Positions 55,333 to 63,599 of a stretch of 64,000 bases of DNA are shown here, piece by piece. The DNA lies in assembly GCA_902801205.1 (NCBI GenBank), contig CADCHE010000008.1, positions 35,457-99,456 on the forward strand. The letters run 5' to 3'. A program made the position numbers and the translations under genes. This DNA comes from an uncultured Bacteroidia bacterium. GTDB lineage: Bacteria; Bacteroidota; Bacteroidia; Bacteroidales; UBA932. The notes under the pieces were generated by a model. It saw only the letters and a program-made list of their open reading frames with translations, searched no databases and was not told the DNA's origin. The number at the start of each line of letters is the position of its first letter. Position 1 is the first letter of the stretch.

Positions 55333-56751
55333 TCAATAAATGGTTCCTTCCAGCATCGCGCGGAATTCCGGCATCGGCCGCCGGGTGTCCCGCTCGACAA
55401 TCAGTGTTTTGAGTCCTGCATAGATCCTGACTTCCGCCTCGACGGCGGCGAGGTCGGCGTCGGGACCGAAGTAGGCGGGAGCGAACGCGTCCCAGAAAGC
55501 GGACGCCGTGGCGTTGTCCATGTGGTAGGCTTCCAGCGTATATCGCTCTTCGTTGAGTTTGCAGGTGAGGTAGACCATCCCAAGGTCGAACATCGGGTAG
55601 CCGTAGCAGAAATCGCCGAGGTCGATCAGCCAGCGGTTCTCTCCGGCGATCAAGGCGTTCCCGAACTGCAGGTCGCCGTGTATGGCGGTGTCCGCGTCCG
55701 GGGCGGCGTGGATGAAGTCGGCGATCTTCCGCTTCTGCGCTGCGTCGAAGAACGGGTTTGCGGCGAGCAGGCGCAGGTAGCGGTCCTTCACGTTCTCGAA
55801 CAGGGAGGTGTCCACGTGCGTCTCGTGGAGGCGTTTGCACAGGGCGGCGAAGTCGCCGGCGAGCCCGGCGGCGCGTTCGGGGTGGTTGCCCACGGCGCGT
55901 GCAAAGGAGACTTTGTCGCGGATGCGGCGGAAACGGATGCCCGTCAGCGTCCCGTCCGTGACCAGGTCACCAGGTTCCGGGGTGGGGATGCCGGCGGCGT
56001 ATACGTTCCGCGCGACGCGGAGTTCGTCGACCGCCTGCCGCTCCTTCCCCTTGAAATACAGTTTCAGGAGGATGTCCGGGTCGGTCCGGTGGTTGAAGCT
56101 GGCCCCGTTGGACCCTTCTCCCGCGCGCTCGTAATCACGCAGGTCGATCCGGACGGGCTTGATTTCCTCTTCCTGCCGGGGGAATACCTCATCGATCAAC
56201 CGGACGAACTCGCGGTAAGCGTAGGTGTCCGCCAGGTCCGCAAGGGCGCCGGCCAGGCCGCGGTAGTGCCATTCGTGCGCCGTCCGGTCCTTGACATGGA
56301 ACAGGTCCCAGATGGCGTCTCCGCGGAGCGCATAGTCGCGGGCGATGGCACGCATGTTCGACAGTTTGTCCCCGAGTGCCACGATCTTGGCCTCGCGCGG
56401 GGCGGCGGCCAGCCGGTCGATGGCGGCCTGCTTGCGGGCATGCCAGCTTTCGGAGGGTGGCAGGAGCGGCATTTCCACGTCGCTCTCTGCCGCCACGAGC
56501 GCTGCGATCCGGTTGCCGAATGCCGCCCGGATCTCTTCCAAGGTGGTGTCGGTATCTTCAACGACATCATGCAGCATGGCCGCGGCGAGCAGCTCCGGGT
56601 CGGACGTCTCAGACGCCACGATGGCTGCCGCCTCCATCGGGTGGATGATGTAAGGGAATTCCTTGCCACGCCGTTCCGTCCCTGCGTGCGCCTGCAGCGC
56701 GAAGCGGGCGGCCCTGTCGAACAGGTCGGTGTCCAGCGGTGCGTTACCCAT
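55333..56751 (-). CDS. RSH/MESH1-type HD hydrolase fused to an aminoglycoside-phosphotransferase-like kinase
   Basis: 472 residues. Residues 1-170 are an RSH hydrolase (HD) domain: R28, H37, H61-D62, E65-D66, D128 and N132 reproduce both identity and spacing of the Rel_Seq (p)ppGpp hydrolase site (R44, H53, H77-D78, E81-D82, D144, N148). Residues about 200-460 are an APH/choline-kinase-like domain with Brenner motif HGDLQFGNAL and IDLGDFCYGYP. No synthetase or TGS/ACT regions. It overlaps the upstream kinase-like gene by 8 bp. The HD part probably degrades an alarmone (the synthetase is two genes upstream); the substrate of the kinase part is unknown. Confidence 0.88.
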   Translation of the reverse strand: MGNAPLDTDLFDRAARFALQAHAGTERRGKEFPYIIHPMEAAAIVASETSDPELLAAAMLHDVVEDTDTTLEEIRAAFGNRIAALVAAESDVEMPLLPPSESWHARKQAAIDRLAAAPREAKIVALGDKLSNMRAIARDYALRGDAIWDLFHVKDRTAHEWHYRGLAGALADLADTYAYREFVRLIDEVFPRQEEEIKPVRIDLRDYERAGEGSNGASFNHRTDPDILLKLYFKGKERQAVDELRVARNVYAAGIPTPEPGDLVTDGTLTGIRFRRIRDKVSFARAVGNHPERAAGLAGDFAALCKRLHETHVDTSLFENVKDRYLRLLAANPFFDAAQKRKIADFIHAAPDADTAIHGDLQFGNALIAGENRWLIDLGDFCYGYPMFDLGMVYLTCKLNEERYTLEAYHMDNATASAFWDAFAPAYFGPDADLAAVEAEVRIYAGLKTLIVERDTRRPMPEFRAMLEGTIY

Positions 56752-57406
56752 TCTTGCGGGAGGCTTCGATCCTCTCGAGGATGAGGCCGGCGGCCTCTTC
56801 CTCCGTCATGTTGTCCACGTTCACCACCAGGTCATAGTTCCGCACATCGTACCGGCTGGTCCCGGAGAAGCGCTGCACGAAGTTCTCGCGGGAAGCGTCC
56901 ACGGCATCGATGACGATTCCGGCTTGTTCTTCGCTCAGCTGCTGCTTTTCCATTACGCGGCGGATGCGTTTCGGACGGGAGGCGTGGATGAAGACGTCGA
57001 ACTTGTTCGGGTGGTCCTTCAGGATGAAGAAACCGGAGCGTCCGGCGATGACGCAGGAGCCTTCCTCCGCGAGCCCCTTGATGATCTCGGATTCGGCCTG
57101 GAAGAGTTCATCGGTCGTGACGTCCTTGTTCCAGTCCTCGCCGTAACGGGGCTTGAATCCTACGAAGGATTCAGCGTTCGGCACGGGGGTGACCCGGTCG
57201 AGGAAGTCGGCGAACCAGTTCTTTTTCTTCGCCTTGATCCGTTCGATTTCGTAGATGGACAGGTTGAATTCTTTCACCAGGGATTCGATGACTTCCTTGT
57301 CGCAGTAGCGGACGCCCAGTTTTTCGGCGAGCAGTCGTCCGATGGTACGTCCGCCGGAACCGAGTTCGCGGCTGATGGTAATGACGAATTTCTGATCGGT
57401 GTTCAT
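56744..57406 (-). CDS. Cytidylate-kinase-like P-loop protein
   Basis: 220 residues of the cytidylate-kinase-like (AAA_26) family. Walker A variant near the N terminus in ITISRELGSGGRTIGRLLAEKLG, then GRSGFFIL and a DVFIHASRPKRIRRVME segment with the lid arginines, and DLVVNVDNMTEEEAAGLIL at the end. These proteins occur widely in gut anaerobes, are not the essential Cmk, and lack a known substrate. Being between the alarmone synthetase and the hydrolase-kinase fusion, it may act on a nucleotide in the same response. Confidence 0.85.
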   Translation of the reverse strand: MNTDQKFVITISRELGSGGRTIGRLLAEKLGVRYCDKEVIESLVKEFNLSIYEIERIKAKKKNWFADFLDRVTPVPNAESFVGFKPRYGEDWNKDVTTDELFQAESEIIKGLAEEGSCVIAGRSGFFILKDHPNKFDVFIHASRPKRIRRVMEKQQLSEEQAGIVIDAVDASRENFVQRFSGTSRYDVRNYDLVVNVDNMTEEEAAGLILERIEASRKNG

Positions 57407-57413
57407 AGTGGTA

Positions 57414-58502
57414 TCAGTTGATTTTCAATTCTTTGGCTTGATCCAGGACGAGGCCGGCCATGGCATCGTTCCCTTGTGAGGGGCCGTAGAGCGCGTCGAA
57501 CATCATGCGGAGCCCCGCCCTTCCGGCGCCTGCTTCCAGGATGCGGACGATGCAGATATTCTGGAGGGCGACACTGGAAGTGATGATGTCGATGTCCGTC
57601 ACTCCCAGCTGGTAAACGGCCAGCCGGAAGGCTTTTTCTTCGCACGCGCGGACCATCTTGTCGACGTCCCCCAGTGTCTTCAGTCCCATCCCTTTGAGCA
57701 CGGGGAGGAACGGCAGCAGCGACACCTCCTGGATCTCCGCCTGGTTGATGGCGGCGATCCGTTCGTTCAGCCGGTCGAAAGGCCGCGTATCGAGATAGCT
57801 CTTGAACGTGTCGCCATCAAGCAGGACTTCGTCCAGCTGCCCCTCCGCGACAAGTGCGTGCACGCGGCGCCGGTAGCTGGTGATCTTGCTGCGGATGCGG
57901 CAGAACTGCTCGTCGGCCAGTTCCAGCAGGCCGGCCAGCCGGTTGATATCGCGCAGGTATTCGCGCGGGATCTCGATCCCGGACTTGTAACCGGAGTCGT
58001 GGTTGATCGTGGCCCAGGCATGCTGCAGCGCCGTCCGGATCTGGATCTCGAACCGGATTTCGCCCATCTCGGGATACGCGGGGTCGCTGTAGAGCGATTC
58101 GGGAATCCGGCAGATGTAGTGGAGCGAGTTGTAACCGAAGCTGTCCAGTTCGTGCATCTTCCGCTTGTCTACGGAATTGTCCCAGTCGATGTCGAACAAG
58201 TTCTCGACCATGGCCGCGATCTTGTCGACGTCGTCGCTGTAAAACGTGATGACACGGGCGCCCAGCAGGTCGGTGATCTCGGACAGGCTGGCGTATTTCC
58301 CGCCTTTCCGCTCCAGTTTGCCCGCGAGGCTCTCTTCGGTCTTGATGCGCGCTTCCGTTCCTGTCACCATCAGCCCCTTGTCGGCGATGTCGTTCCGAAG
58401 GATATCCAGGACGACATCCTTCATCCGCTTCAGGAGCGGCTGTGCCGCCCGGAAGTCCTCCAGGATCATCCGGTCTTGCGGTCTCAGTCTGCCCGCCGTC
58501 AT
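57414..58502 (-). CDS. RelA/SpoT-type (p)ppGpp synthetase with C-terminal extension
   Basis: 362 residues. The synthetase domain (about 20-180) has the expected catalytic positions: R52-x-K54-x3-S58 with K62, DLLGAR (D78, R83), GYNSLHY (Y124, H128), EIQIRT (E152, Q154, R156) and HAWATINHDSGYK. No HD, TGS or ACT domain is attached. Residues about 190-362 form an extra domain I do not recognise. It is thus a stand-alone synthetase longer than the usual RelQ/RelP. The ATG overlaps the STAS stop by 4 bp and the gene is 7 bp from the next, so it is made together with the partner-switching proteins. Confidence 0.88.
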   Translation of the reverse strand: MTAGRLRPQDRMILEDFRAAQPLLKRMKDVVLDILRNDIADKGLMVTGTEARIKTEESLAGKLERKGGKYASLSEITDLLGARVITFYSDDVDKIAAMVENLFDIDWDNSVDKRKMHELDSFGYNSLHYICRIPESLYSDPAYPEMGEIRFEIQIRTALQHAWATINHDSGYKSGIEIPREYLRDINRLAGLLELADEQFCRIRSKITSYRRRVHALVAEGQLDEVLLDGDTFKSYLDTRPFDRLNERIAAINQAEIQEVSLLPFLPVLKGMGLKTLGDVDKMVRACEEKAFRLAVYQLGVTDIDIITSSVALQNICIVRILEAGAGRAGLRMMFDALYGPSQGNDAMAGLVLDQAKELKIN

Positions 58503-58807
58503 GCCTGCTGCATTTCGAAGAGGTTGTAGAAGCCGGTCATCAGGAACACCTGTCCGATCTCTTTGCGGAGGTTCCTGACGATGACTTTACCGCCCTGGCG
58601 CGACGCTTCCTTGCGGATGGTCAGGAAGATCCGCAGCCCGGAGCTGCTGATGTATTCCAAGTCACTGCAGTCAAGCGTGACCGTTCCCCCGGCGTGTTCC
58701 AGGACGGGCTGGATGTCCTTGGATACCTGCTGGGCGGCCAGCGTGTCAAGACGGCCCTTCAATGCGCAGAGGACATTGGCTCCGTCGATACTGATGATTG
58801 TTTCCAT
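58499..58807 (-). CDS. STAS-domain anti-sigma-factor-antagonist-like protein
   Basis: 102-residue single STAS domain. DCSDLEYISSSGLRIFL is the SpoIIAA/RsbV signature; Ser56, immediately before Gly-Leu, is at the position phosphorylated in SpoIIAA. Its expected partner kinase and phosphatase are domains of the membrane protein at the end of the operon (53137-55320). No sigma factor is encoded here, so the target of the switch is open. First gene of the operon; 4-bp overlap with the synthetase. Confidence 0.92.
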   Translation of the reverse strand: METIISIDGANVLCALKGRLDTLAAQQVSKDIQPVLEHAGGTVTLDCSDLEYISSSGLRIFLTIRKEASRQGGKVIVRNLRKEIGQVFLMTGFYNLFEMQQA

Positions 58808-58829
58808 ATCCGTGTGGTGGGTTTGAGGA

Positions 58830-58837
58830 CAAAGATA
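58830..58837 (-). promoter_or_regulatory. -7 element of the stress-module operon
   Basis: Minus-strand TATCTTTG (58837-58830), perfect TAnnTTTG, 22 nt before the STAS ATG at 58807. No convincing -33 box; a T-rich stretch (58850-58855 region) lies upstream. Confidence 0.5.
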
Positions 58838-58868
58838 GCAAATTTACGTTTTTTTCGCCAGCGGCGGC

Positions 58869-60485
58869 CTATTCGTCGACGCGGCGGTACGGGGCGGTCG
58901 GGTCGGTCTCGACGCGGGTCTGCGTGTCGAACACCATCACCTGGCGGCCGTCGGTAGTGAAAGCAGGCCAGGGGAGTTCCTTCGTGGACGGGTCGCCCGT
59001 ACGGATGAAGGCCGCCCAGGCGTGCGCCATCTGGCGGGACAGGAATTCGCTTTCCGGGTGGAGGACGACGCGCATCTGCAGCGGCAGGTCGGCGGTGTGC
59101 CAGGCGCAGTCATAGCCTTCTCCGAACGGCGCGGGGGCATCGTACTCGATAAGGTAGTGGAACACCGGCGCGCCGCCCTGCGCGGCATACGCCATGGCTT
59201 CGTGGAAGGCGCCGCCGCCCAGGAAACTGGCCATGGACACGATGTTGAGGTAGGTGTGCCAGGGCGCGTTGCCCTTCTTGTCAGCGGCCTTGAATGCCTC
59301 GACGAGGCGCGCGGCCTTCTCCGAGGTGACGTGCATCCCTTCCGCCACTTTCTCCACCAGGTTCTCCTCCGTGATGCCCATCTGGGCGATGGGGACGAAG
59401 ACGCCCATTTCGTCGGCGGAGGAGCCGACCATCAGCGGGATGTCCTTGGAAATGTCATACGCCTGGATTTCGTTACCTGGAATGTATTTCAGGTTGATGT
59501 CGTCCGCGACGGGGGCGAGCTGCAGGCCGGCGGAGGCGGCGTAGATCTCCTCGGCCGGCAGGGTGAGCAGCTGCTTCCAGTTCTCACGGGTGAGCCCGAG
59601 GGCTTTCAGGAGCCGTTCGGCCTGCGCGGCGGCGGCTTCCTTGGAGAAGTTGCCGACGACGTTCGAACCGCTCTCGACGATCGCCTTCGAGAACAGGCCG
59701 TGTGCGGCGTCCATCGCCATCAGGGTGCTGACCTTCATGCCGCCGCCGGATTCGCCCATGATCGTGACGCAGTCCGGATCACCGCCGAAAGAGGCGATGT
59801 TGTCCTTGACCCATCGGAGGGCGAGGACCAGGTCCAGCATGCCGGCCATGCCTGAAGACGCGTAAGCGGGGTCGAGGTCGCCCAGGTACAGGAAACCGAA
59901 GACGTTCAGGCGGTGGTTGACACCGACGATGACGATGTCTTCCTCCCGGGCCCATCCGTCCGCACCGAGGGTGAGGGTGCCCGTTCCGGAGGCGAATCCG
60001 CCGCCGTGGATGTAGACGACGACCGGCCGTTTCGCCTGGTCGATGCCGGGTGTCAGGACGTTGAGGACCAGGCAGTTCTCATCTTTCACCTCCTCTGCGA
60101 CGCCGAACCGTTCCGGGTGTCCGCCGTTGAAGTATTCGCCCAGTCCGGACGGGTTGCCGGAGATGCTCGGCGCCCCGGCCTGGATGGCGGCGGGGCCGTT
60201 CTTCGTGCAGTCGCGGACGCCCTCCCAGGGCTGTGCCGGCGCAGCTGGCAGGAAGCGGCCTTCGCCGTCCACGGGCGCACCGTAGGGAATGCCGCGGAAG
60301 ATGGCGATGCCGTCCCGGTTCTCGCCGCGGACGGCCCCGCAGGTCGTCTGTGCGACGGGTTCGGATTCCGTGACGATGCCCCAGACGGGCTCACCATATT
60401 GTTTCTTTTCGGTTTTGCATGCATTCAGCGCGGCCATTGTCCCGAAAACGGTGAGGCAGACGCAAAGGAATTGTCTTGTTTTCAT
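58869..60485 (-). CDS. Type-B carboxylesterase, lipoprotein
   Basis: 538-residue alpha/beta hydrolase. Lipoprotein signal with lipobox LNAC near residue 23 (CVCLTVFGTMAALNACKTE). Type-B motifs: FRGIPYGAP, EDENCL-like DENCLVLNVLTP, oxyanion VVYIHGGGFASG, nucleophile in MGESGGGMKVS, acidic member near SSADEMGVF, and His in YDCAWHTADLP. Probably removes ester substituents (acetyl, feruloyl or similar) from glycans outside the cytoplasm. It is 17 bp downstream of two DUF4832 genes and probably co-transcribed. Confidence 0.92.
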   Translation of the reverse strand: MKTRQFLCVCLTVFGTMAALNACKTEKKQYGEPVWGIVTESEPVAQTTCGAVRGENRDGIAIFRGIPYGAPVDGEGRFLPAAPAQPWEGVRDCTKNGPAAIQAGAPSISGNPSGLGEYFNGGHPERFGVAEEVKDENCLVLNVLTPGIDQAKRPVVVYIHGGGFASGTGTLTLGADGWAREEDIVIVGVNHRLNVFGFLYLGDLDPAYASSGMAGMLDLVLALRWVKDNIASFGGDPDCVTIMGESGGGMKVSTLMAMDAAHGLFSKAIVESGSNVVGNFSKEAAAAQAERLLKALGLTRENWKQLLTLPAEEIYAASAGLQLAPVADDINLKYIPGNEIQAYDISKDIPLMVGSSADEMGVFVPIAQMGITEENLVEKVAEGMHVTSEKAARLVEAFKAADKKGNAPWHTYLNIVSMASFLGGGAFHEAMAYAAQGGAPVFHYLIEYDAPAPFGEGYDCAWHTADLPLQMRVVLHPESEFLSRQMAHAWAAFIRTGDPSTKELPWPAFTTDGRQVMVFDTQTRVETDPTAPYRRVDE

Positions 60486-60502
60486 TATTGGGGTCGATTG
60501 TC

Positions 60503-61939
60503 TTATTCTGCGATGCGGATGCTGCCCATCTTGTAACGGTGGTGACCATCATCACCGCCGTAGGGGAGGGCGAGGGTCGGCGAACCGTAGACGGTGCCGA
60601 CGGAAAAGTAGATGTCGAAGTCGCCGGTCTGGCAGACGCGTGCGAAGGTTCCGAAGCTGTTCTGGAAGGCCTGGGCGACGATGAATTCGCGTTCGCTCAC
60701 GGCGGACTTGGCCTCTCCGGGCGCCGCCACGGCGAGGTCCTTCACGTTGAATTCGGTGTCGACGAGGACGGCGACGATGCCGCCCTTCTTGTTCTTGATG
60801 GTGTAGCAGGGATAGCCGCCGCCGTAGCAGGGGGCGACGCCCACGTTCTTCCAGAGGCTGCGGATCGTGAAGGGCTCGTTCCGGCGGATGGTCTTCGGCC
60901 AGTCGGCGCGCTCCATGTTGAGCCGGTAGCCCATGCGCAGGTTGATCCGGTCGATGATGTCCTTGTTCGCCTTCAGTTCCTCGCGCGGCCACCAGTGGAT
61001 GGACAGGAAGGAGGCGTGATAATCCTCTACCGATTTGAGCAGCAGCTCCTTGTCCCAGGCACCGCGGTCACGGCTGCCGCCGAAGTGCTCGTGCTCGAGG
61101 ATCACGGGCACCGTCGGCCAGAAGATCTGCGCCATACCGTCATGGTACCAGGAATCCGGCCAGGGCTGCACCAGGATGCTGTCGTCCTTGATGGTGATGC
61201 CCTTCTTGCGGGCGTAGTCGGTGATCTGGAAGCGGGCACGCCGGTCGTTGTGTCCGGCGAAGTCATCGGAGATGCAGAGCTGCGTCTTCTTGAAATGCTT
61301 CCTGTAGATGTCGATGATGCGTTTCTGGCTCTCGAATCCCCACGACTTGCCGTGGACGGGTGTGGTGAGGACGGTGTGCCCCTCCCCCCACATGCCGTAC
61401 AGGCCGATGGCGAAGAACGACACGGCTGGGTCGCCGTCATAGCGCTCCGCCATCTTCTCGACCAGGTGGTCGACGGCTTTCAGGAAGACGGGATCGTCGT
61501 AGTCGGGCTCCAGGTAGCCGTTGACCTCGTAGCATTTCGCACCTTCGTCGAAGACCCACTGCGGGGTGCCTTGCCGGGTCCAGTTTTCCGTGGCGGAGAT
61601 GCAGAACGCCATCTGCCGTCCGGTCTGCAGCCAGCGCTGGGCAGGGGTGTCGATGATCTCCCAGTTGAACTTGCCTTTTTCCGGCTCCAGGAATGCCCAG
61701 GGCAGGCGGAGGAATACGGTGCCGACGCCGGGGAAATCCTCGACAGTGTCTTCCGGGGCCAGTTTGGAACCGTAGTTGTCCAGGATGTTGGAATAATAGT
61801 AGAGCATCCAGCCCATGCCGGGGTTGACGAGGGCCTTGCCGTTGTCCGTCGGGGCGAACGTTTCTGTGGCGGGCTGGGCGTTCGCTGCGGCGGTACCCAG
61901 CATCAGCGCCAGCGAGAGGAGGATCCAGAGTCTTTTCAT
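60503..61939 (-). CDS. Exported DUF4832 family protein, copy 2
   Basis: 478 residues. ATG 61939 starts the signal peptide MKRLWILLSLALMLGTAAANA; the open frame upstream of it is shadow coding from the neighbouring copy. The N-terminal region resembles a glycoside-hydrolase TIM barrel (FLRLPWAFLEPEKGKFNWEIID; GLYGMWGEGHT; VILEHEHFGG) and the C-terminal region is a beta-sandwich (LWKNVGVAPCYGGGYPC). It is a tandem paralogue of the next upstream gene with long near-identical blocks. Two Glu candidates (in GMWGEG and ILEHE) could be catalytic; glycosidase activity is inference. Confidence 0.82.
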   Translation of the reverse strand: MKRLWILLSLALMLGTAAANAQPATETFAPTDNGKALVNPGMGWMLYYYSNILDNYGSKLAPEDTVEDFPGVGTVFLRLPWAFLEPEKGKFNWEIIDTPAQRWLQTGRQMAFCISATENWTRQGTPQWVFDEGAKCYEVNGYLEPDYDDPVFLKAVDHLVEKMAERYDGDPAVSFFAIGLYGMWGEGHTVLTTPVHGKSWGFESQKRIIDIYRKHFKKTQLCISDDFAGHNDRRARFQITDYARKKGITIKDDSILVQPWPDSWYHDGMAQIFWPTVPVILEHEHFGGSRDRGAWDKELLLKSVEDYHASFLSIHWWPREELKANKDIIDRINLRMGYRLNMERADWPKTIRRNEPFTIRSLWKNVGVAPCYGGGYPCYTIKNKKGGIVAVLVDTEFNVKDLAVAAPGEAKSAVSEREFIVAQAFQNSFGTFARVCQTGDFDIYFSVGTVYGSPTLALPYGGDDGHHRYKMGSIRIAE

Positions 61940-61958
61940 GATCGTATGCTTTTGTCGT

Positions 61959-63419
61959 TTATTCTTCGATGCGGATGCGGCCCATCTTGTAGCGCTTGTG
62001 GCCGTCGTCGCCGCCGTAGGGGAGGGCGAGGGTCGGGGAACCGTAGACGGTGCCGACCGAGAAATAGATGTCGAAGTCGCCGGTCTGGCAGGTGCGCGCG
62101 AAGGTCCCGAAGTCGTTGGTGAACGCCCGGGCGACGGTGAACGCACGCTCGCTGACGGCGGATTTGGCTTCGCCGGGAGCGGCCACGGCGAGGTCCTTCA
62201 CGTTGAATTCCGTGTCGACGAGGACGGCGACGATGCCGCCCTTGCCGTTCTTGATGGTGAAGCAGGGATAGCCGCCGCCGTAGCAGGGAGCGACGCCGAC
62301 GTTCTTCCACAGGCTGCGGATCGTGAAGGGCTCGTTCTTGCGGATGGTGCGGGGCCATTCGGCCTTCTCCATGTTCAGGCGGTAGCCCAGTCGGAGGTTG
62401 ATCCGGTCGATGATGTCCCGGTTGTCGTTCAGTTCCTCGCGCGGCCACCAGTGGATGGACATGTATGAGGCGTGGTAGGCCTCGATGGATTTCAGCAGCA
62501 GCTCCTTGTTCCAGGGGATGAGGTCCATGTGGCCGTGTTCCAGGATCACCGGCATGTCGGGCCAGAAGAACTGCGCCATGCCGTCGTGGTACCATGGATT
62601 GGGCTCGGCTTCCACGAGGATGCTGTCATCCTTGATCGTGACGCCTTTCCTGCGGGCGTACTCCGTGATCTCGAAGCGCGCGCGGCGGTCGTTGTGCCCG
62701 GCGTAGTCGTCGGAGATGCAGAGCTGCGTCTTCTTGAAATGACGCGTGTAGATGTCGATGTATTTCTTCTTGGTGTCATCCCCCCAGGAATGCCCGTGGC
62801 TCGGGGTGGTGAGGACGGTGTGCCCTTCCCCCCACATGCCGTAGAGGCCGATGGCGAAGAAGGCGACGGACGGGTCGCCGTCATAGCGCTCCGCCATCCG
62901 CTCCACCAGGTGCTCGACGTTTTTCAGGAAGACGGGGTCGGCATAGTCTGGCTCCAACATGCCGGGGGTGTCATAGACCCGGTCTCCCTCGACGAAGTGG
63001 CTGGCTTCGTAGTATTTCGCCCCCTCGTCGAAGACCCACTGCGGGGTACCCTGCCGGGTCCACTGTTCGGTGGCGGAGATGCAGAAGGCCACCTGCCGCC
63101 CGCTCTGCAGCCAGCGCTGGGCGGGGGTGTCGATGATCTCCCAGTTGAAATTGTCTTTTTCCGGCTCCAGGAACGCCCAGGGCAGGCGGAGGAAGACGAC
63201 GCCCATTCCGGGGAAATCTTCGACGATGTCTTCGGGAGCGAGCTTCGCTCCGTACCGGTCCAGCACGTTGGTGTAATAATAGAGCATCCATCCCATTCCG
63301 GGATTGACGAGGGCCTGGCCGTTGTCCGCCGGGGCGAAAGATTCCATGTCGGGGGCTTGCGCCCATGCGGCCGGTCCTGCCAGCATGGCCAGGAGGACGA
63401 GGGAAAGTATCCGTTTCAT
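61959..63419 (-). CDS. Exported DUF4832 family protein, copy 1
   Basis: 486 residues with signal peptide MKRILSLVLLAMLAGPAAWA. Same architecture as the downstream copy: LRLPWAFLEPEKDNFNWEIID, FFAIGLYGMWGEGHTVL, PVILEHGHMD, and the C-terminal VDTEFNVKDLAVAAPGEAK. It has an insertion absent from copy 2 (around ASHFVEGDRVYDTPG) and lacks the GGSRDRGA segment of copy 2, so the two differ mainly around the putative active-site cleft. First gene of the operon that continues with copy 2 and the carboxylesterase. Confidence 0.82.
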   Translation of the reverse strand: MKRILSLVLLAMLAGPAAWAQAPDMESFAPADNGQALVNPGMGWMLYYYTNVLDRYGAKLAPEDIVEDFPGMGVVFLRLPWAFLEPEKDNFNWEIIDTPAQRWLQSGRQVAFCISATEQWTRQGTPQWVFDEGAKYYEASHFVEGDRVYDTPGMLEPDYADPVFLKNVEHLVERMAERYDGDPSVAFFAIGLYGMWGEGHTVLTTPSHGHSWGDDTKKKYIDIYTRHFKKTQLCISDDYAGHNDRRARFEITEYARRKGVTIKDDSILVEAEPNPWYHDGMAQFFWPDMPVILEHGHMDLIPWNKELLLKSIEAYHASYMSIHWWPREELNDNRDIIDRINLRLGYRLNMEKAEWPRTIRKNEPFTIRSLWKNVGVAPCYGGGYPCFTIKNGKGGIVAVLVDTEFNVKDLAVAAPGEAKSAVSERAFTVARAFTNDFGTFARTCQTGDFDIYFSVGTVYGSPTLALPYGGDDGHKRYKMGRIRIEE

Positions 63420-63487
63420 CGGGTCTTTTTTAGTCGAAAAAGCGTTATTCCTTGCAAGATACGGAAAAACCGCGAATAATCCAACAC
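63420..63487. other. Intergenic region with weak promoter-like box
   Basis: Upstream of the DUF4832 operon. On the minus strand TATCTTGC (63461-63454) differs from TAnnTTTG in the last two bases and is centred on an 8-bp palindrome CTTGCAAG (63451-63458). No other signal is evident. Confidence 0.3.
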
Positions 63488-63583
63488 CGCTTTTCCGCCC
63501 GCTTTTCCGCCCGCTTTTCGTGCGCTTTCCCGTGCGTTCTTCCGTGCGTTCTTTCGTGTGCTTTTCCGCCCGCTTTTCATGTG
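63488..63583. repeat. Degenerate 12-bp tandem repeat
   Basis: Eight consecutive units based on CGCTTTTCCGCC, with variants ending in CGTG (63488-63499, 63500-63511, an 11-bp unit 63512-63522, then 63523-63534, 63535-63546, 63547-63558, 63559-63570, and a 13-bp unit to 63583). The minus-strand translation gives a 4-residue basic repeat (ARKA/GGKA), but I see no support for a gene. Confidence 0.75.
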
Positions 63584-63599
63584 CCGGACACCTCCGCCC

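Noticed and set aside
53791-56784. 997-codon open frame on the plus strand
   Set aside because: Runs antisense through the SpoIIE-sensor and HD/APH genes, with V/G/R-rich shadow composition and no motif. The minus-strand genes have clear catalytic motifs.
60476-62122. 548-codon open frame on the plus strand
   Set aside because: Antisense of the DUF4832 gene copy 2; the tandem copy 1 shows a similar shadow frame, as expected from sequence identity.
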